The notes: a model not told the origin generated them from the letters alone. A DNA stretch of 64,000 nt from Pseudomonadota bacterium (GCA_016703895.1 JADJBE010000010.1:45354-109353), one strand, 5' to 3'. Shown: positions 9,808 through 19,848, numbered from the stretch's first letter. A program made the numbers and translations.

Positions 9808-11192
9808 ACAACGAGGAAGAGCAACCTGCCTGGCCGAGCGAAACCTACGCCTGGTACGTGGTGTTTATTCTTTGCGTGTGCGGCATGGTCGCATTTGTCG
9901 ACCGCCAGATAATCAATCTGTTAGTTGAGGATATCAAGCAAGACCTGCAGATTTCGGACACCCAAATCAGTCTGCTGCAAGGACTCGCGTTTGCTTTGTT
10001 TTACGGCGTGATGGCGATTCCGCTCGGGCGCCTCGCCGACACGGGCAACCGTCGCTGGATCATCGCGATCGGTGCTGTTGTCTGGACAGCTGCGGCAATC
10101 GCTTGCGGACTCGCGCGGTCGTTCTGGCAGTTATTTGCGGCGCGCACAGCGGTCGGCGTCGGCGAAGCCACGTTGACGCCAGCCGGGTTTTCGATGCTCG
10201 CGGATCTGTTTCGTCCGCAGCGCCTGGCCCTGCCAATCAGCGTGTACACCGGCTCGAGCTTCTTCGGTTCCGGCATCGCACTGATTGCCGGCGGCGCAGT
10301 GATCGCCTGGTTGGCGCGCTTCGACTCGATAGACCTGCCATTGGTTGGCACCGTCGCCACCTGGCAGGCGGCCTTCATCATCGCCGCACTGCCCGGCCTG
10401 CTCGTCGCAGCGGTGTTTTTTCTGACGGTTGCCGAGCCACGACGCCGGCGCGGCATCCGGCTCGCCGCGTCCGATGCCGACACGCGCGACAAACCGACGT
10501 TCAAGGAAGTCTGGGAATTTGTTGTGGCGAATCGCCGTGTGTTTGCGGCCGTGTTCGGTGGCGTATCCGTCTTAGCTGCGACGCAGTTCGCCATGGGCGC
10601 CTGGGTGCCCGCTTTCTTCATCCGTGACTATGGCTGGACACCCTCGCAGGTCGGTTATACCTACGGCCTGATCTTTCTGCTCAGTGGCACGCTCGGCGTT
10701 ATCAGTGGCGGCTGGCTCGACGACTGGTTCCAGAAACGCGGTCATCGCGACGGGCACCTGCGAGTCGCGCTGCTATCAGCGCTCTGCACTTTGCCTTTCG
10801 CAATCGGCTTCCCCCTCATCGGCAACGTCGCCATGACCGTTGGCTTGCTGGCGCTAGCAGTTTTTTTCGGCACGATGGCATTCGGCGCCGGGCCGGCGCT
10901 GATTCCGTTCATTGCGCCACCACGAATGCGTGGCTTGTTAGTCGCTGCTTACCTGCTGATCGCCAATCTAGTCGGTCAGGCGGGCGGGCCCTGGTTAGTA
11001 GCGGTATTCACCGACTACGTCTTTGGCGCGCCGGAGTTGGTACGCTATTCGCTGGCTGTCGTGCCACCTGCGCTGCTAGTACTGGGCGCGTTGCTGGTGG
11101 CCTCGGGGATGGCAGATCTTCGCCGCCTACTCACGCTACCGTTGTCAAATGATGGCCCGGCCGCAGCCGCAGGCAGGGCTATGGGCACATGA
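9804..11192 (+). CDS. MFS transporter, Spinster-like
   Basis: A 462-residue inner-membrane protein with 12 predicted helices. Helix 1 carries the VAFVDRQIINLLVEDIK segment common to Spinster-type MFS members, the A-loop motif is GRLADTGNRRWII, and ARTAVGVGEATLTPAG lies in helix 5. Its start overlaps the GMC oxidoreductase stop by 4 bp (ATGA) and its own stop overlaps the next start by 4 bp, so translation is probably coupled across all three genes. It is the likely importer of the compound oxidised by the GMC enzyme. Substrate specificity is unknown. Confidence 0.85.
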   Translation: MNNEEEQPAWPSETYAWYVVFILCVCGMVAFVDRQIINLLVEDIKQDLQISDTQISLLQGLAFALFYGVMAIPLGRLADTGNRRWIIAIGAVVWTAAAIACGLARSFWQLFAARTAVGVGEATLTPAGFSMLADLFRPQRLALPISVYTGSSFFGSGIALIAGGAVIAWLARFDSIDLPLVGTVATWQAAFIIAALPGLLVAAVFFLTVAEPRRRRGIRLAASDADTRDKPTFKEVWEFVVANRRVFAAVFGGVSVLAATQFAMGAWVPAFFIRDYGWTPSQVGYTYGLIFLLSGTLGVISGGWLDDWFQKRGHRDGHLRVALLSALCTLPFAIGFPLIGNVAMTVGLLALAVFFGTMAFGAGPALIPFIAPPRMRGLLVAAYLLIANLVGQAGGPWLVAVFTDYVFGAPELVRYSLAVVPPALLVLGALLVASGMADLRRLLTLPLSNDGPAAAAGRAMGT

Positions 11193-13083
11193 ACCTTCAT
11201 CATATGAATTATCACGACGAGTACGCCCGTTGGCAGGGGGACCCCGAGGCGTTCTGGCGCACCGCCGCCGCGGCAGTCGATTGGCACCACAGGCCACAGG
11301 TGATTTGCGACCAAACGCGCCCGCCGTTCGTACGCTGGTTCGCCGGCGGCACGCTGAACGCTTGCTATAACGCCGTCGATCGGCACGTCGAGACCGGTCA
11401 TGGCGACCAGACGGCGCTGATTCACGTCAGCGCGATGACCCGCGCTGAACGACAGTTCAGCTATCTCGAACTGCAGCATGAAGTAGCGCAGCTCGCGGGT
11501 GCGCTGCAGAAATTCGGCGTGCAGCAAGGTGATCTAGTCGTCATCTATATGCCAATGATCCCCGAAGCTGTATTCGCCATGCTGGCGTGCGCTCGCCTCG
11601 GTGCCATGCACTCGGTCGTATTTGGCGGTTTCGCGGCGCCTGAGCTGGCGGCCCGGATCGATGACGCCAAACCGGTGCTGGTGCTGTCCGCTTCCTGCGG
11701 GCTGGAGCCGGGGCGCGTCATTGACTACAAGGCGCTGCTGGACCGTGCCTTGACACTAACAAGGCATACCCCACGTGCCACATTGATACTGCAACGGCCC
11801 CAACTCGACGTGCCACTGCAGGCGGGCCGAGACCATGACTGGCAGCAAGTGGTCGCAGCTGCGAAACCGGCCGATTGTGTGCCCATCGAAGCCACCGCGC
11901 CGCTGTATGTGCTCTACACGTCCGGGACCACCGGCAAGCCGAAGGGCATCGTACGCGACACAGGCGGCTACCTGGTAGCGCTCGATTGGTCGATGCAGTA
12001 TGTCTATGACGCGCGCCCCGGCGAGGTATTTTTTGCAGCGTCAGACATCGGTTGGGTCGTTGGACATTCCTACATCGTCTACGGACCTCTGGTGCACCGT
12101 TGCACCACAGTGATGTATGAGGGTAAACCCGTCGGCACACCGGACGCCGCAGCCTACTGGCGCATTGTTGCCAATCACAAAGTACGCACGCTCTTCACCG
12201 CCCCCACTGCGATCCGCGCAATCCGTCGCGAGGACCCCCACGGCACGCAGCTTCGTCAACACGACGTTAGTTCCTTACGGGCGCTGTTCCTGGCCGGCGA
12301 ACGAGCCGATCCGGACACCGTCTCCTGGGCCGGCCAACAACTGCAACTTCCCGTCATCGATCATTGGTGGCAAACCGAGACTGGCTGGCCGATGGTCGCC
12401 AACTGCCTGGGCATCGAGCAGCTACCTATCAAGCCGGGCAGTCCGGCCAAGGCAGTGCCAGGCTTCGCCATTCATGTGGTGGACGAATCGGGCAAACAAG
12501 TCGGTCCAGGCGAGCAAGGCGCATTGGTCGCCAAGCTACCGTTGCCGCCCGGCAGCCTGCCAACGCTTTGGAACAATGACGAGCAGTTCGTTGCCAGCTA
12601 CCTCACTGCCTATCCTGGCTACTACCATACCGGCGACGGTGGCTACATCGACGCTGACGGCTACGTCTATGTGATGGGGCGCACCGACGATGTGATCAAC
12701 ATCGCCGGCCACCGCCTGTCTACGGGCGAACTCGAACAGGCGCTCGCGGGCCACGCGGCCGTAGCCGAGTGCGCCGTGATCGGCGTCGCGGATGAACTCA
12801 AGGGCACGGTGCCCGTTGGCCTCGTCGTACTGAAAGCTGGCGTCAGCGACACCCATGCATCGCTCACGGCGCAACTGATCGACCGCGTTCGCGACGAGGT
12901 TGGCGCCGTCGCGAGCTTCAAACGCTGTTTAGTCGTTGCGCGCCTACCCAAAACCCGGTCTGGAAAATTCTGCGCGCCACCATGCGGGCCATTGCCGACG
13001 GCCGCGACTACACCGTGCCAGCAACGATCGAGGATCCGGCAGTACTGGCAGAAATCACGCCGGCGCTGACCGGCCCAGTCTGA
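11189..13083 (+). CDS. Propionyl/acetyl-CoA synthetase-type acyl-CoA ligase, 3' frame broken near 12961-12966
   Basis: An adenylate-forming enzyme closest to PrpE/ACSS3-type short-chain acyl-CoA synthetases. The AMP-binding motif is YTSGTTGKPKGIVRDTGGY, followed by DIGWVVGHSYIVYGPL, WWQTETGWP and the hinge region TDDVINIAGHRLSTGELE. The A10 motif should read KTRSGKILRATMRAI, but the frame shifts after TRSGK. Adding one A to GGAAAATTC restores it and continues to TGA at 13081-13083. The span is one base short of 3n and gives about 631 residues, the usual length. The catalytic lysine after SG is kept either way. An ATG at 11204 in the same frame (MNYHDEYARW) is a possible alternative start. Confidence 0.85.
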
Positions 13084-13098
13084 CGAGACTGACTCGGC

Positions 13099-14088
13099 TC
13101 ACGCGTCAAGATCAATCGTCTGCCCTAGCCCCAACTCAACCGCAGCACGATAGGCCGTCTCCGCCGCGGCGAGATCCTGGGTCGTCACACCTAACGACTT
13201 ATACACCGTGATTTCCTGTGGGTTCGTTCGTCCCGGCTTGGTGCCAAGCAGAACCTCACCGATCTCACCAACGATGTGCTCTGCGGTGACCACACCCGCA
13301 GCAATAGCGGCCAACAACTCGCCAGCCTGGGCCAGCGCAGCCTCTCGGTAGTCGACGTAGAATCGGCCGCGTGAAACCGCGGTGCTGTCCACTTCGGCGG
13401 TTGTCGGGATGGCAGAGCCAACCAGACTCAAGTGTGTCCCGGCAGTCAGCCATTCACCGGCAAGAATCGGCTGCTTGGCGGACGTCACGGTGCAAATGAC
13501 ATCGGCTCGCGCGACGGCGGATCGCAGGTCACTCGCCACGCTCGTCGTCAGCGTCGCCGGTAGCGCCAGCTCTGCCAACAGCTTGGTCGCCTGCTCCGGG
13601 CGGCGCGCCCAGATCGTCAGCCGCTCAAATGCGCGTATGCGGAGCAGCGCGTCGATGTGAAACCGCGCCTCCTCACCGGCGCCAATGATCAGCAGATGAC
13701 TTGCATCCTGGCGTGCCAGAACGTCTGTGGCCAGCGCGGTCGTTGCCGCCGTGCGCAGAGCTGTGAGCGTCCCGCCCTCGAGCAGCGCCAGCGGTAAACC
13801 GTTGACGGCATCGAACAACATGACCGCACCGACATGGGTCCCGTGCGGATCGCCTACGGGCCGCTCATATTTACTGACAATTTTGACGCCAAACCGCTGC
13901 ACGGCGTCGCCGCCGAGGTACCCCGGCATCAAGCCAAGCTTGCCCGGACGGTCCGGAATCCCCATGAACTGCCGCAGCGGCAACACGCATTGACGTTGCG
14001 AGGTGGCGCGCATGGCCGTTGCCATCGCCAGACGACAACGATCGGGAGTGAGTAACTGCTCGAGTATCGAGCGGGTCAGCACCAACAT
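13099..14088 (-). CDS. Ornithine cyclodeaminase / mu-crystallin family protein
   Basis: A 329-residue NAD(P)-dependent protein of the OCD/Mu-crystallin fold. Members include ornithine cyclodeaminase, alanine dehydrogenase and imine reductases. Visible motifs are the N-terminal ligand region (GKLGLMPGYLGGD, FGVKIVSKY), ALRTAATTALATDVLARQDA, and the Rossmann motif LLIIGAGEEARFHIDALLRI at about residue 130. It is on the minus strand, 3 bp downstream of the cupin gene and in the same direction, so the hydrolase, cupin and OCD genes form a probable operon (15484 down to 13099). The exact reaction is not predictable from the sequence. Confidence 0.85.
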   Translation of the reverse strand: MLVLTRSILEQLLTPDRCRLAMATAMRATSQRQCVLPLRQFMGIPDRPGKLGLMPGYLGGDAVQRFGVKIVSKYERPVGDPHGTHVGAVMLFDAVNGLPLALLEGGTLTALRTAATTALATDVLARQDASHLLIIGAGEEARFHIDALLRIRAFERLTIWARRPEQATKLLAELALPATLTTSVASDLRSAVARADVICTVTSAKQPILAGEWLTAGTHLSLVGSAIPTTAEVDSTAVSRGRFYVDYREAALAQAGELLAAIAAGVVTAEHIVGEIGEVLLGTKPGRTNPQEITVYKSLGVTTQDLAAAETAYRAAVELGLGQTIDLDA

Positions 14089-14091
14089 GTG

Positions 14092-14621
14092 TTACTTGGA
14101 TTCCGTGGGACTGGCGTCTGCGGGGCGCGGCATCGGCGGCACAAAACGCATACGCGCCTGAATTTCCGCCACGTCCTGCGGACGATCGAAGGCCGCCGGC
14201 ATCGGCTCGCCGGGCTGGCGCTCGCGACCGATGCTCTCGAACCAGTCTTCGAGCCCTGGTGGCGAGAACACCCAGAACAGCTTCATATCAGTAGTGCCGG
14301 TATTGTCAATGCGATGTCGGGCATAGCGGCCAAACAAGATCGTGGATCCCGGACCAATCGCGCGCGTCTCGCCTTCGATGGTTACCGTGCCCGAGCCTTC
14401 ATAGATAAAAATCAGCTCATGATTTTGCTTGTGACCGTGTTCGCGCACATGACAACCCGGCGGCAAAACCTGGATACCGCGGAGAAGTCATCGTAGGGCA
14501 TCGTCTGGGGCGACAGCTTCACGGTCACATAGCCGCGCGAAGGCAATGGCTGCCACAGTGAGCGCCCCTCTTCGGGGCCCAAGACTGCTGACCAGCGACT
14601 CACATGCGGATTGTCCGACAT
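14092..14621 (-). CDS. Cupin-domain protein, frame broken near 14474-14480
   Basis: The N-terminus (MSDNPHVSRWSAVLGPEEGR to QTMPYDDFSA) is in one frame and the cupin barrel in another. Adding one G to GCGGTATCC restores FSAGIQVLPPGCHVREHGHK, giving about 176 residues; the span is one base short of 3n. The barrel has the metal-site pattern HVREHGHKQNHELIFIYEGS and the second cupin motif GPGSTILFGRYARHRIDNTG. Cupins of this kind are dioxygenases, isomerases or binding proteins. It lies between the hydrolase and OCD genes with spacing under 10 bp on both sides, so it is probably cotranscribed. Confidence 0.75.
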
Positions 14622-14629
14622 CTCGTTGA

Positions 14630-15484
14630 CTACCTCGCGATGGCTGCGGGCGCGCGACTCGCCAACACTTGCCGCGTGAGAAATTCCAGTACAGCAGAAT
14701 TGTAGGCCGATGTGACGGTCGCCGGACAGAAATGCCCGCCTTCAGCCAGCACGACATGCTCTGCCCCTGGAATCGCCTGCGCCAGCTCCTCGGACATGCT
14801 TGGGGGCGTGAGTTGATCGTCGCGCGCGCAAATGACCAATGTTGGCACGCGGATCGCCGCAATCTTGGCTCGCAGGTCGTGCGTCGTCACTGCATTCAAG
14901 CGGCCCAGTTCAACGTCGAGCCCCGGGAAATCGGCTACCCTTTCGCGAAAATAGTCTTCGGCCGACTGGAACCTCTCTGCCAGCCACCAGGCCGGGCTTG
15001 CCAGCAGCGTCCCCACCATGAAGTAGTCTTGAACACCCGAATTGACCAGCACGTCACGCCGCATCTTGAAGGTCTGCTCGAACAGTGGCGTCGGACCCGC
15101 CCAGCTCGCACTCAGTACTAACGACTTGAGTCTGCGCGGGTCACGCAGTGCAATATGCTGGCCAATCGCACCGCCGGTGGAATGCCCGACCAAATGCGCG
15201 CTCTCGATCCGGAGTGCATCCATGACGCGCAGCAGATCGTCCGCCAGCTCCGCGGCGCCTTGCACGTTGCGAGTGGAGCTCGAACGACCGACACCGCGAT
15301 GATCGTGCAGAACGACCTGAAAGCGCTCGGCAAACGCGGCGGTTTGCGCACGCCAGAACTTGGCGCTGCCGCCCAGTCCGGCCACCAGCAGCACCGGCTC
15401 GCCCTCGCCAACCGTTTCGGTATAGATTTGTGCGTCGCCAATCGAGACGAGCCGCTCAGCAGAGTGTCTATCGGTTTGTGCCAT
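14630..15484 (-). CDS. Alpha/beta-hydrolase
   Basis: A 284-residue alpha/beta-fold hydrolase with oxyanion region VLLVAGLGGSAKFW, HDHRGVGRSS, nucleophile elbow VGHSTGGAIGQH (Ser at about 100), acid residue region ICARDDQLTPP and catalytic His in EGGHFCP. It resembles RutD- and lactonase-like carboxylic-ester or C-C bond hydrolases. It is the first gene of the minus-strand block hydrolase-cupin-OCD and is divergent from the PhyH operon across a 186 bp gap. The substrate is unknown. Confidence 0.85.
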   Translation of the reverse strand: MAQTDRHSAERLVSIGDAQIYTETVGEGEPVLLVAGLGGSAKFWRAQTAAFAERFQVVLHDHRGVGRSSSTRNVQGAAELADDLLRVMDALRIESAHLVGHSTGGAIGQHIALRDPRRLKSLVLSASWAGPTPLFEQTFKMRRDVLVNSGVQDYFMVGTLLASPAWWLAERFQSAEDYFRERVADFPGLDVELGRLNAVTTHDLRAKIAAIRVPTLVICARDDQLTPPSMSEELAQAIPGAEHVVLAEGGHFCPATVTSAYNSAVLEFLTRQVLASRAPAAIAR

Positions 15485-15670
15485 GACGGAATTGTCGACA
15501 TCTGCGGGCCGTCAGACAATGCTTTTGCCGCGCGGGCCGATACGCCTGACGTATGGCAGCTGGCATGCGCTTTGGCTATGGCAACCGTTGTAAGATCGAT
15601 TGGCTGATACTGTGTCTGTTTGCTGCAATCCTCTGATCTTCGGAGGAACACTGCCGCGGGAGCATCCAAA

Positions 15671-16610
15671 ATGGCCCTGAATCGAACCCCCCTTACGAGC
15701 GATCACCGCCGAGGACAAAGCCACCTACGAACGCGACGGTGCCGTGCTGCTGCGCCAGGTATGCCACCGGGACTGGGTGGACTTATTGCAACCGCTTGCC
15801 TTGCGCATCGCGGCCGGCGAAGAGGATTTTGGCCTACTGCCGAGTTACCCTGGCCGCTACATGGCGCGTGGCATCCCGGAATTCCGCAAGCTCGTGTTTG
15901 AGTCACCGCTCGCCCAAGCCGCGTGTGAAGTGATGGGCTCAAAGGAGGCACATTTCTTTTTTGACGAGATCTTTGCCAAACCGCCCCAGTCGGACGAGAA
16001 GACGATCTGGCATACCGACCGGATGGGCTGGCCAGTCAGCGGCAAAATGGTGCCCTCGCTCTGGATGCCGCTCACCAACGTCAGCAAAGCCAATTCGCTC
16101 GAATGCATCGCAGGTTCGCACTCTCAGGACGTTCGCTATTGGCTGTTCTCGCCGAATGCCCGCAAGATGATCAAACCGCCGGATCGCGTGCCACATCCCG
16201 ACTGTGAACCGCTACGCAAAGATCCCAGCGTGCAGTTTCTCACCTGGGACATGGAGCCTGGAGATCTGCTGATCGTCCATCCCTGGACGCTGCACTATTC
16301 GCATGGCAATCCCACTGACAACTGGCGCATCGCGGTGAGTCTGCGCATGTTCGGCGACGACATCCGCTGGGATCCACGGCCTGATTGCGTCAATCTGGCC
16401 GGCATAAGTTTCGATGAAATGATCCCAGGCGAGCGGCCGCGTGGGGCTCTCTGCCCGCTCGTTTGGTCGGCTGACGGACGCAGCGACGGTGATGCTAACT
16501 ATCCACGTGGCTTTGCGACCAACTGGTCCGCCAAACGCAAGGCGAGCGTCAATGAGTACGACACGTTCGCCGAGGAACTGCGCAAGCAGAATGCGAGTGT
16601 AGCCAAATGA
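15671..16610 (+). CDS. Phytanoyl-CoA dioxygenase (PhyH) family protein, 5' frame broken near 15687-15692
   Basis: An Fe(II)/2-oxoglutarate oxygenase. The iron triad is visible as HTD in TIWHTDRMGWP and the distal His in VHPWTLHYSHGN; the 2-oxoglutarate arginine is in NWRIAVSLRM. The start ATG at 15671 has GGGAG 9 bases upstream, but the frame is lost in a run of six C. With five C the N-terminus reads MALNRTPLRAITAEDKATYE and joins ERDGAVLLRQVCHRDW. The span is 3n+1 and gives about 312 residues. It is first in the run PhyH, RraA-like, DUF1838, PPOx and overlaps the next gene by 4 bp. Confidence 0.8.
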
Positions 16611-17083
16611 CTTTTGCGACCGCGGACCTGTGTGATCAATTCGGCGCTGCGGTGCAGATTTGTCGCTCGCCGCTGGTGTCATTCGGCGCCAGACCCTCCT
16701 TTGCGGGACCCATCGCGACGATTCGCTGCCTGCGCGACAACGGGCTGATCCGTGACGCCGCCCGCCAACCTGGTGCCGGGCAGGTGTTAGTGGTTGATGG
16801 CGGTGGCGTCTTGGACTGCGCATTGGTCGGTGGTGAAATTGGCGCCAATGCGGCCCGCAACGGCTGGGCAGGTATCGTAATCAATGGCTGCGTTCGAGAT
16901 TTGGATGAACTCGAGCCCCTTTCTATCGGTATCCGGGCACTGGGGACCTGGCCGCAGCGCGGCGCTCGCGACGGCGATGGGGAGACCAATGTGACGGTGT
17001 CTTTCGGCGAGGTTCGATTCGAACCTGGGCATTGGCTGTGTGCCGATCGCGATGGCATCGTCGTTCTGAAGAGCAAACCATGA
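16607..17083 (+). CDS. RraA / 4-hydroxy-4-methyl-2-oxoglutarate aldolase family protein
   Basis: A 158-residue protein of the RraA-like fold. The family core GGEIGANAARNGWAGIVING, then CVRDLDE, is intact; it supplies the metal-binding aspartate (RD) and the pyruvate-binding loop. RraA itself inhibits RNase E, while many relatives are divalent-metal HMG/CHA aldolases acting late in aromatic degradation. Placement between a dioxygenase gene and a DUF1838 gene in a catabolic region favours the aldolase reading, but sequence alone does not separate the two. It overlaps both neighbours by 4 bp, indicating translational coupling. Confidence 0.8.
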   Translation: MTFATADLCDQFGAAVQICRSPLVSFGARPSFAGPIATIRCLRDNGLIRDAARQPGAGQVLVVDGGGVLDCALVGGEIGANAARNGWAGIVINGCVRDLDELEPLSIGIRALGTWPQRGARDGDGETNVTVSFGEVRFEPGHWLCADRDGIVVLKSKP

Positions 17084-18061
17084 GCATGTTGCATGGCCTG
17101 ATGCAGGGCCCATTCGGGCGTCGTGAGTTCCTGCGAGCTGCCGCCATCGCGCTACCGGGCGCCGCACTAACGACTTCGATCGGTGCGGCAGAGTCAGCAA
17201 CCAACAGTGCTCGCCTGGGCGCGCCGGCAGGATTCGATCCCATGAGCCCTGCCGACAATCTGCGCGCCTATATCCGCATGACTCGCTCGCTCGACCCCCA
17301 AGCCACGACAGTGGGCTGGTTCGGCGGCCGCGTGTTCTCGGTAATCGGCGACCAGGAAATCATCCGGCCTTTGTTCGATGTCGAGGGTTTCGGCATCGGA
17401 CGCACGGAACCGCAGGCGGATGGTAGTTACAAGGCCCTTTGGCGCGAGGTTGGGTATTACAAAGACCTGGCCAGCGGTGCGATCATGGAAACTTGGCGCA
17501 ATCCGCTGCTCGACGAGCAAGTCGACGTGTATCCCATCAATAACGATCCCGTCAACTCACATCTGAAACCCGAATTCACATTGGGCTTTGGCGCAACCAA
17601 GGACGAGCACCGCGAGACCATCAAGTTCTTGTTGCCCTGGCATTTCTTGGGCAATAGCGCGATGGCGGCGTTTGATGTGAACCTCGACTGGAAGTCACCA
17701 CTCGACCCCAAAATCTGGAAGCGCGAGTCATCCGGTGAGCGCGTGCGGGTGAGCGAGTACCAACAATGGCGCGTCGAGCGAGATGAGCTGGCAGACGTGA
17801 GCTTGCCAAGTGTCCACACTTACGGCAGTTGGAACCGTGTGGCCACCTGGCTGCCTTGGATGCTGATGGGTCAGAAGCCGGGACATCTATTCTATCGATC
17901 ACACACGCTGAAGCTCGAACGCGTCGAGGATCTGCCGCGCGACATACTCGCGTACACCGAGAAGCGTTTTCCAAAATATCTGACTGCGCCCACCGAATGG
18001 CGGGCGCCCAACGTATCGAGCTTCGAGATGTTTGCCCGCGATCGCAAAACCCCGCAGCTGA
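17080..18061 (+). CDS. Exported DUF1838-family protein, copy 1, 3' frame broken near 18045-18053
   Basis: The start overlaps the RraA-like stop by 4 bp. The N-terminus has a twin-arginine-like signal (FGRREFLRAAAIALPGAALT), so the mature protein is probably exported folded. The body matches the DUF1838 pattern: SLDPQATTVGWFGGRVFSVI, LWREVGYYKDLASGAIMETW, NPLLDEQVDVYPINNDPVN and a C-terminal PTEWRAPNVSSFEMFARDRK. Removing one A from the AAAA run near 18046 gives a clean end RDRKPRS and TGA at 18059-18061, 22 bp before the next ATG. Function is unknown. A second, divergent copy lies at 57219-58121. Confidence 0.8.
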
Positions 18062-18083
18062 CATTCGCAGCCAACCGAACAGC

Positions 18084-18661
18084 ATGGGCCAGACGTTCGC
18101 AACAATCGATGCGCAGCTCGCGGAGTGGCTCGCGAAGCAGCACCTGTTCTTTGTGGCGACGGCGCCGTTGGGCGCGGCGGGTCATATCAACTGCTCACCC
18201 AAAGGTGGCGATACACTTCGCGTGCTAGGACCAACAGATGTCGCCTATGTCGATGGCGGTGGCTCAGGCATAGAGACGGTCTCGCACGTACGCGAGAATG
18301 GTCGGCTGGTGCTCATGTTTTGCGCATTTGAAGGTTCACCGCGCATCGTCCGGCTGCACGGCTCGGCAACGGTGGTGACGCCGGGGGAAGCTGATTTTGA
18401 GGAGTTAGCAGCACGATTGCCGCGCGCGCGCACCGTCCGCGCCATCATTCGACTAGCTGTGCAGCGAGTCTCGGACTCCTGCGGCTACAACGTGCCGTTC
18501 ATGGACTTCCGCGCCAAGCGGACCGACGCGGAGAATTACCTGGCAAGCTATCCGACGATGCAGTACGCAAGTACCTCATCAAAAACAATCTGGAGAGCAT
18601 TGACTCCCTGCCCGGCTTGACGCCCGACGAACTCAAGCGGGCGGTCATCGACCGTCGCTGA
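18084..18661 (+). CDS. Pyridoxamine 5'-phosphate oxidase-like flavin-binding protein, 3' frame broken near 18563-18570
   Basis: The N-terminal 160 residues form a split-barrel PPOx-type domain (LAKQHLFFVATAPLGAAGHI, NCSPKGGDTLRVLGP, GRLVLMFCAFEGSPRIVRLH). The frame then shifts near QYA; adding one base gives KYLIKNNLESIDSLPGLTPD, then ELKRAVIDRR and TGA at 18659-18661. That is about 192 residues, typical for this subgroup, and the span is one base short of 3n. Members bind FMN or F420; no specific reaction can be assigned. It is the last gene of the PhyH run, 50 bp before a structured repeat element. Confidence 0.75.
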
Positions 18662-18711
18662 CGCAACTGGTTTGCTAGACGCGGATAGCGTCGCTTGCGA
18701 CTCTGGATTCT

Positions 18712-18894
18712 GTGTAGCGCTGGGCGGCGTCTGGCACGTCTGATCGGGTGCGCCGCTGCGCGGCGTTCCCGCAGCTCACGCAGTGCGCGCATCTTTCTCC
18801 GGCGTCACGGCAAGACTCTAGGCGCTGCAGGAGCGTGCACTGCTTCAGCTGCGGCACCCTCAACAGACGTGCCAGACGCCGCCCAGCGCTACAC
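18712..18894 (+). repeat. Nested-palindrome 3'-end element, copy 2 (after the PPOx gene)
   Basis: Outer arms 18712-18742 and 18864-18894 are perfectly complementary over 31 bp. Inside are a small hairpin (CGCCGC-TGC-GCGGCG at 18751-18765), a second stem using GCAGTGC and GCACTGC, the conserved core GCGCATCTTTCTCCGGCG and CAGGAGCG, and the tail CTGCGGCACCCTCAACA. The core matches copy 1, but the arms and inner stem have different, mutually compensated sequences. It lies in the gap between convergent PPOx and RcnB-like genes and is oriented with the PPOx gene. Confidence 0.88.
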
Positions 18895-18926
18895 CAAAGT
18901 TCAGCGCGCAAACGGCACCTCCACCT

Positions 18927-19742
18927 CTACCAATAGAGGTCGTACACCACGTCAAGAATCTCGCCGTTATCCCGGTCGATCAGCAGCGCATCGTTACCGA
19001 CGCGGACCCAGCGGCCCCAATGTGGCGGTTCGTAAAGTGCGTAGCGACCATAGTCATTGATGTAGTAACGACTCGACCAGTACACCGACGGTAGCCACTC
19101 GCCCGCAATCCAGACTCGCGATTGATGGCCCGACGGCCAGAGGTACAGCCCAATGGAAAACCGGTCCCGCGCAAAGTAACGCCCGCGGTCATAGCGGAAG
19201 TACTGCACGCGGTAGCGGTCATACCAGCCCCGATCGTACTGCCAATGGCGGCCGCGGTTATCTCGCCAATCGCTGCGATACGAATTCGTACCATAGTGCA
19301 CGACGCGCGGCACGCGTTGCTCACCCCGCAAGTCTACCCGCGGCCGTGGATCACCCGAGTAGCGCAATTGGTTGCTGTCGCGGTAACTCGGGCGAGCATC
19401 ACGGCGCCAATCATCACGACGGTGCTCGATCGCCCGATCACGCGTGCGTGAGTCCCGAGTGCGTTGGTCGTGCGCACGTTGGTCCCGACTGGGTTCTGCG
19501 CGGCGGGTGTCGCCACGAGCGGCACGTCGATCGCGCTTATCGCGCTGATCGCGATTCACAGCAGGCCGGTCGCCACGCGACGGGTTGCGATTCTGTGGAC
19601 CTTGCTGCTGACGACCCGACGACTCCTGGGCGCTGCCTCGCTCGCCACGATCACCGCGTGCGGCGCGGAACTGCGAGTCAGCGAAGGCCGCCGGGCTCGC
19701 GAGCGCGATCATCAACAAGCCAATACCAATAGTGCGGTGCAT
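18927..19742 (-). CDS. RcnB-family periplasmic protein with a long Arg/Asp-rich linker
   Basis: GGAGG lies 5 bases before the ATG at 19740-19742. The signal peptide is MHRTIGIGLLMIALASPAAF ending near ADSQ. A low-complexity linker of roughly 120 residues rich in Arg, Asp, Gln and Asn follows (for example NRDQRDKRDRRAARGD). The C-terminal domain has the RcnB-type pattern (YRVQYFRYDRGRYFARDRFS, LYEPPHWGRWVRVGNDALLI, ILDVVYDLYW). E. coli RcnB is a periplasmic factor in Ni/Co homeostasis; the role here is not established. The basic linker could bind nucleic acid or the envelope. It is downstream of the sensor kinase gene on the same strand, about 107 bp away. Confidence 0.75.
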   Translation of the reverse strand: MHRTIGIGLLMIALASPAAFADSQFRAARGDRGERGSAQESSGRQQQGPQNRNPSRGDRPAVNRDQRDKRDRRAARGDTRRAEPSRDQRAHDQRTRDSRTRDRAIEHRRDDWRRDARPSYRDSNQLRYSGDPRPRVDLRGEQRVPRVVHYGTNSYRSDWRDNRGRHWQYDRGWYDRYRVQYFRYDRGRYFARDRFSIGLYLWPSGHQSRVWIAGEWLPSVYWSSRYYINDYGRYALYEPPHWGRWVRVGNDALLIDRDNGEILDVVYDLYW

Positions 19743-19848
19743 GTCGTCCTCCAACCGGAATCTGTCCGTGCAGTCAGTATCCGTCTTGGCGCCTGTCCCG
19801 TAGCTGAACGCGATATAGCTTCATTAAAGCATTGTAATAGAATGATTT

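Noticed and set aside
16607..17083. RraA-like gene as the RNase E inhibitor rraA
   Set aside because: The family core does not separate inhibitor from aldolase, and the catabolic operon context favours the aldolase; no gene symbol is given.
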